Source of the DNA: Hymenobacter ruricola
GTDB lineage: Bacteria > Bacteroidota > Bacteroidia > Cytophagales > Hymenobacteraceae
NCBI RefSeq assembly: GCF_015694525.1
Contig: NZ_JADQDM010000019.1
Coordinates: 39,574-103,573, forward strand
DNA length: 64,000 nucleotides
Direction of reading: 5' to 3'
Position numbers and translations under genes: made by a program. A model generated the notes under the pieces. That model worked only from the letters and a program-made list of their open reading frames with translations, did no database searches and was not told the DNA's origin. The first letter of the stretch is position 1. Every line of letters begins with the position of its first letter. Shown piece by piece: positions 61,501-64,000 of the stretch.

Positions 61501-63216
61501 GGCCGCCAGCAGCTGGGACCACAGGTGGCGGCGGCTGGTGGCCAGATAGCGCGTCAGCACGCCCACCGGCGCGCCCGCTGCCCCTTGCTTCAGCGAGGCA
61601 TCCGGGTTGGCTTGCTGGTAATAAGCCAGCCACTTGTCGGCGCCTTTTTTGTTGGCGTGCCAGCCCGAAAAGAACGTATACAAGCCAATGGGCAACAGAA
61701 AGCCCGGGTTTTCACCGCTTTCCTGCCAGCGGCCGGCCTGCTTCGTAAAGTCGTTGGCAATCTGCACGTCCTTGGCCTCGCTGGCGGCCCATTCGGTTAG
61801 CTTGTTCCAGTTGCGAATCAGGCTTTCGTGGCTGATGTCGAGCACGGCGTCGGGCGGCAGCACGGCGCGGTCGTCCTCGCCTTCGCTCAGGAAGGGCGAC
61901 AGAAACGTGGTGCCTTCCGCGCGGAACGGGCGCAGGATGCGGCACACCACCGGCCAGGGCAAGGACGCATCGTCCAGAATGGCCGTGATTTGGGCCCCCG
62001 TGACGCGGTTGCGCACCACGCGCTGGCCGTCGGTGCGGGTGAGCACCCGGAAGGTTTGCTCGATGACCCGCTCGGCTGTGCCCGGCGGCAAGGGCGGCTG
62101 AAAATCCTGATTATACCGCTCATTAGCTTCAAAGTACAGCTGGTTGGCGTGGGCGTCCAGCACGTTGCGCAGCCCGGGGTTGGCCAGCAGGAATTTCTGC
62201 TGATGGGCGGGCAGCGCAGCTTTCCAGGCCTCAAAGCGGGGGCGGTCGGCTTCGGGCAGCTCGTCGCTCAGGCCGCCCACCATGGCGTAGTGGCGCAGGT
62301 CCATTTCCTCACGGCCCTCGTCGGCGGCCAGCCAGATGCGGCGCAGCGCGTGCTGCAACACCGGCAACTGGTCCTGCCCCTGGCCAACATCATAAAGCAG
62401 CCGCTGCACCAGCCGCTCGCTGATGCGGTTGCCGCTCAGCTGCGCCGGGTCGCGGATAACCTGGGCAAACTCGTGGCGCAGCAGGCGGGGCACGAAGTAC
62501 TGGCTGGCGCCGACCTGCTCAATCAGGCCGCGGAACTCGGCGCACTGGCCCACGAAGTCCGAGCGCATGGTGCACACCACGTAAATCGGCAGCTGCTGCT
62601 CGCGGGCCAGGCGGGCGGTTTCCAGCAGCAGGTTCACCGTGGTTTGGGCCGCCGCGTTCGGGGCGCCGCCCTCGTAGTTTTCCGGGTTGGTGAAGAACTC
62701 CTCGAACTGGTCCACCACCAGCAGCAGGTTCGCCGCCTGCCGCTGCTGCCGGCGCTGGTCCGCCGCGGGCAGGGCCGGGTCGGGCGCGGGCGGGTTCAGG
62801 GCCGACGTTTGGTAGAGCTGCACCAGCGACGAAAACCCCTGCCCCAGTTCCGTTTCCACGGACCGGCTGCTGGGCAGGCCCAGGGCTTCGGCCAAGGCGC
62901 GGGCCAAGTTGTGCAGGGGGCTGCGCTCGGGGCGGAAGGTGGCCACGGCCCAGGTGCCGTGGCGGGCGCGCACGAAGCCGGCGCGCACCTCGGGCAGCAG
63001 CCCGGCGAACACCAGCGACGACTTGCCGTCGCCCGAGGCCCCAGTTATCATCACGAACCGCTCGGCCGCCAGCAACGCCAGGCACTTGCCCACGTGCCCC
63101 TCCCGCCCCCGGAAATAGATGGCCTCCTCCTCCGTGAACGTGCGCAGCCCCGTGTACGGGCAGATTGGTTCGCCAAGCCCAAATAAAGACGATGCAGCGG
63201 CGTAGTTGACGTCCAT
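58525..63216 (-). CDS. nSTAND1-type NTPase with transmembrane helix and long unknown C-terminal region
   Basis: 1563 residues. The N-terminal entry motif CPYTGLRTFTEEEAIYFRGR is typical of nSTAND1. Walker A GASGDGKSS at 59-67, Walker B LLLVVDQFEEFF at 164-175, sensor VVCTMRSDF at 213-221, winged-helix end VLDISHESLIRNWNKLTEW at about 458-476. A hydrophobic segment at about 579-597 (AAILLPLVLLGGSIWWW) is a likely transmembrane helix. The remaining 960 residues are mostly helical and not recognised; no WD40 repeats. Starts one base after the stop codon of the TIR-like gene (TAG C ATG), so translation is coupled. GC content falls sharply toward the 3' end. Likely the switch of the putative conflict system. 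Confidence 0.85.
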   Translation of the reverse strand: MDVNYAAASSLFGLGEPICPYTGLRTFTEEEAIYFRGREGHVGKCLALLAAERFVMITGASGDGKSSLVFAGLLPEVRAGFVRARHGTWAVATFRPERSPLHNLARALAEALGLPSSRSVETELGQGFSSLVQLYQTSALNPPAPDPALPAADQRRQQRQAANLLLVVDQFEEFFTNPENYEGGAPNAAAQTTVNLLLETARLAREQQLPIYVVCTMRSDFVGQCAEFRGLIEQVGASQYFVPRLLRHEFAQVIRDPAQLSGNRISERLVQRLLYDVGQGQDQLPVLQHALRRIWLAADEGREEMDLRHYAMVGGLSDELPEADRPRFEAWKAALPAHQQKFLLANPGLRNVLDAHANQLYFEANERYNQDFQPPLPPGTAERVIEQTFRVLTRTDGQRVVRNRVTGAQITAILDDASLPWPVVCRILRPFRAEGTTFLSPFLSEGEDDRAVLPPDAVLDISHESLIRNWNKLTEWAASEAKDVQIANDFTKQAGRWQESGENPGFLLPIGLYTFFSGWHANKKGADKWLAYYQQANPDASLKQGAAGAPVGVLTRYLATSRRHLWSQLLAARYGVWRLTAAILLPLVLLGGSIWWWKQRKMQSDYVAGALVEGGRATLSDYAQQMRHMAEERDRADSLLKRGNGLLESAKTRKDSASATLLVDQATKALQSSAAVLPAKDIARFILNADRLRSEVYLPLFSTRRADDYSFANMLSVLKDDTLALDAELSMYALVDNMKYDRVEKENPLISPVLDDLLLRLGQAGDIARPPGNASAAPTERQRRLAVLTGRTVMALSYYLACDTQCQVSIRPDSAEHRAVRKKLERSRAALLQKMRGYAKWEIETRTGTAPSPVAFGFCLRVLLGQGHDSATELQFLNGLSPLDTTSARQFNRFFPSDLGLYTQISENHTKFIPYGGGYLTVAMAFAALGNQAKVLQCLDTLRAQEGVPAIYRAYPSSADEYTFRDSAKTNSCLALVPYLIKYELLDANSTHGLLAKCAQASGLAFNEMYAAAVYSLLSVKPLPAVFDAGQDATSQISPNSRIFLSWGGQPARMGGVSLERLNADRVSFSLTEQARDKAWAALQGANATIANAETMFAGSTKPGRPTPAATANQYTVDCNKLFLDAFWAKTYGIYLKEIKQIPAESEQYFAQFTRSLQALQQRLRGGAPANQASRLSGNTKASQPRNAAKKRLAEPRIGSKVGTTQLGDDVQSATTFLQSSSRPEVWALENLALVAHYTCSFDAFFQYELEYQAKQENPDWQAVKLLDSTAFAEARMPYPNLVLIRAIAKTHVRGNAFREQRNLLLLTIEEAIRQKRESRGSDSAKSVANKLLNLNRQLLKIESSSGGFYGAHYRVAMDNALHEYALEVARGGNIVAAFAMADSIIATTSYTLPQMNYEHKIKISEQAMLTNSQYAHPVLDNFLAEYLSKTNAGVVTSEAEEDGVIFPSASILAVCFWRPFVDKSQLDTIPLVAHSLTYRLNKVPLTIGLNAPFKADGLADDVYKANEEITNSPFALGFTRFMFINQALLGYAHLVTKAPGNGWYEYDEEGLTLPADYFSFGD

Positions 63217-63217
63217 G

Positions 63218-64000
63218 CTAAGCGTTCGTATTGAGTTGCTGGAACACGCGGCGGACTTCCTCGCTCACGCCCAGGTGGGGCTGAATGCGCGAAATAACCT
63301 TGGGGGCTTTGAAACCGTGCATTTTGTTTTGCACCGGGTCGTCCTCGCCCACGAACAGGATGGGGGTGGTGGAGCCGGCCCCGCCCACCAGGCGCCAGAC
63401 CTGCTTGACGAAGGGCAGGGCCCAGTCGGCGCTGTGCTTGAAGTACACCACCGCCAGCCGGCTTTTCGGGATGGCACTCACCGCCAGGTCCTTGTAGGCG
63501 TCCTCGCTGTCGGGCTCGATGGTCAGGATTTCCAGCGGATATTCTTCGCTCAGCCGGTCGGTGATGGCGTTGGCCTCCTCGCTGTCCTGCGCGTTGTACA
63601 CGAAGAAGATATCCGTCTCTTTGTCGACGCCCGCGGCCACGGTGGGCACCTGCCCGAGGGTGCTGCGCAGGTCCTCTACCAGCTGCATGGCGTTGGGCGC
63701 GTTGGTGAAAGTGCAGCGCTCGTTCAGCTCGTTGCGGATGGTGGCGACGAACGATTGTTGGGCCGGCTTCACGGCCAGCGCCTCATCGGGGCAGTACCAC
63801 ACAAACTGCCGGAACGCGGGCCGGGCCTCGGCCTGCCGCCGGGCCTCTCGGTAGGCAAACATGGGAAAGGAGCAGTCCTCGTCTTCCTCGAAGCGGCGGC
63901 CGAACTCGTTGCCCAGCAGGTGAATGGCGCAGTCGGCCTGGGCCAGCGCCTCGCCCGTGCGCGCCCGGTACTCGTCCTCGTCGAGCGGGCAGTCGAAGTT
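63218..64000 (-). CDS. Tandem TIR-like protein (5' end outside the window)
   Basis: 260 codons visible, open to the window edge at 64000; its true start lies beyond. First domain (visible residues 1 to about 120): RTGEALAQADCAIHLLGNEF, then EEDEDCSFPMFAYREA and FRQFVWYCPDEALA, the pattern of TIR domains found beside STAND NTPases. Second domain (about 128-250) begins KETDIFFVYNAQDSEEANAI, then PKSRLAVVYFKHSADWALPF and STTPILFVGEDDP, a TIR-like fold with a less canonical core. The gene is coupled to nSTAND1. It may be an NADase effector or a scaffold; catalytic residues cannot be judged because the N-terminus is missing. Confidence 0.75.
   Translation of the reverse strand, partial: NFDCPLDEDEYRARTGEALAQADCAIHLLGNEFGRRFEEDEDCSFPMFAYREARRQAEARPAFRQFVWYCPDEALAVKPAQQSFVATIRNELNERCTFTNAPNAMQLVEDLRSTLGQVPTVAAGVDKETDIFFVYNAQDSEEANAITDRLSEEYPLEILTIEPDSEDAYKDLAVSAIPKSRLAVVYFKHSADWALPFVKQVWRLVGGAGSTTPILFVGEDDPVQNKMHGFKAPKVISRIQPHLGVSEEVRRVFQQLNTNA

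Overview
The window looks like a chromosomal segment of a GC-rich member of the Bacteroidota, most likely Hymenobacter or a close relative (Cytophagales). Supporting signs are a SusC/SusD pair, a hybrid two-component regulator, a large surface protein with a C-terminal T9SS sorting domain, Bacteroidota-type promoter hexamers (TTTG, about 17-21 nt, then TAnnTTTG), and a TamB/TamL pair with a lipoprotein BamA homologue. I saw no rRNA, tRNA, CRISPR array, transposase or integrase.

Layout. (1) 1-11.9 kb is core and housekeeping: S41 C-terminal protease, RuvX, peptide deformylase, a zinc phospholipase C/S1-P1-like secreted enzyme, a KirBac potassium channel, small membrane proteins (DUF486, CD225, DUF2752), a patatin-barrel outer-membrane phospholipase, an alpha/beta hydrolase, an ECF sigma factor and a thioredoxin-reductase-like flavoprotein. 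(2) 12-19.6 kb is a single 2522-residue surface protein built from repeated DUF11-like modules. (3) 20-31 kb holds a DPE2-type 4-alpha-glucanotransferase diverging from tamB-tamL. (4) 31-35 kb holds small or poorly characterised genes.

(5) 35-55.7 kb is a polysaccharide utilisation locus on the minus strand: susC, susD, PF05426-type lyase, GH88, SDR, GH2-malectin, GH2, lyase lipoprotein, lyase. From susD to the first GH2 the genes touch or are 8 nt apart. Upstream lie a hybrid sensor regulator and a LacI regulator on the plus strand. The enzymes fit breakdown of a uronic-acid-containing polysaccharide: lyases make unsaturated ends, GH88 removes the unsaturated uronate, the SDR reduces the keto-uronate, and the GH2 enzymes trim neutral or glucuronic side groups. 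Two near-identical LacI-type palindromes, one before susC and one before the lyase lipoprotein, suggest one regulator controls both ends.

(6) 55.7-64 kb, running off the right edge, is the most unusual part: a minus-strand run coding for a double-TIR-like protein (5' end missing), an nSTAND1 NTPase with a transmembrane helix and a long unrecognised C-terminal half, a CapV-like patatin phospholipase, and a deoxyribohydrolase-like (DRHyd) protein fused to a TPR-S (TRAFs-binding-like) domain. This has the make-up of a STAND/TIR biological-conflict (anti-phage) system with two possible enzymatic outputs, membrane lipid cleavage and nucleotide metabolism.

A family of REP-like palindromes with 33-43 nt arms sits between genes at six places, with related hairpins at 3346 and 30987. 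They probably fold in RNA, and in two places they create false upstream start codons.
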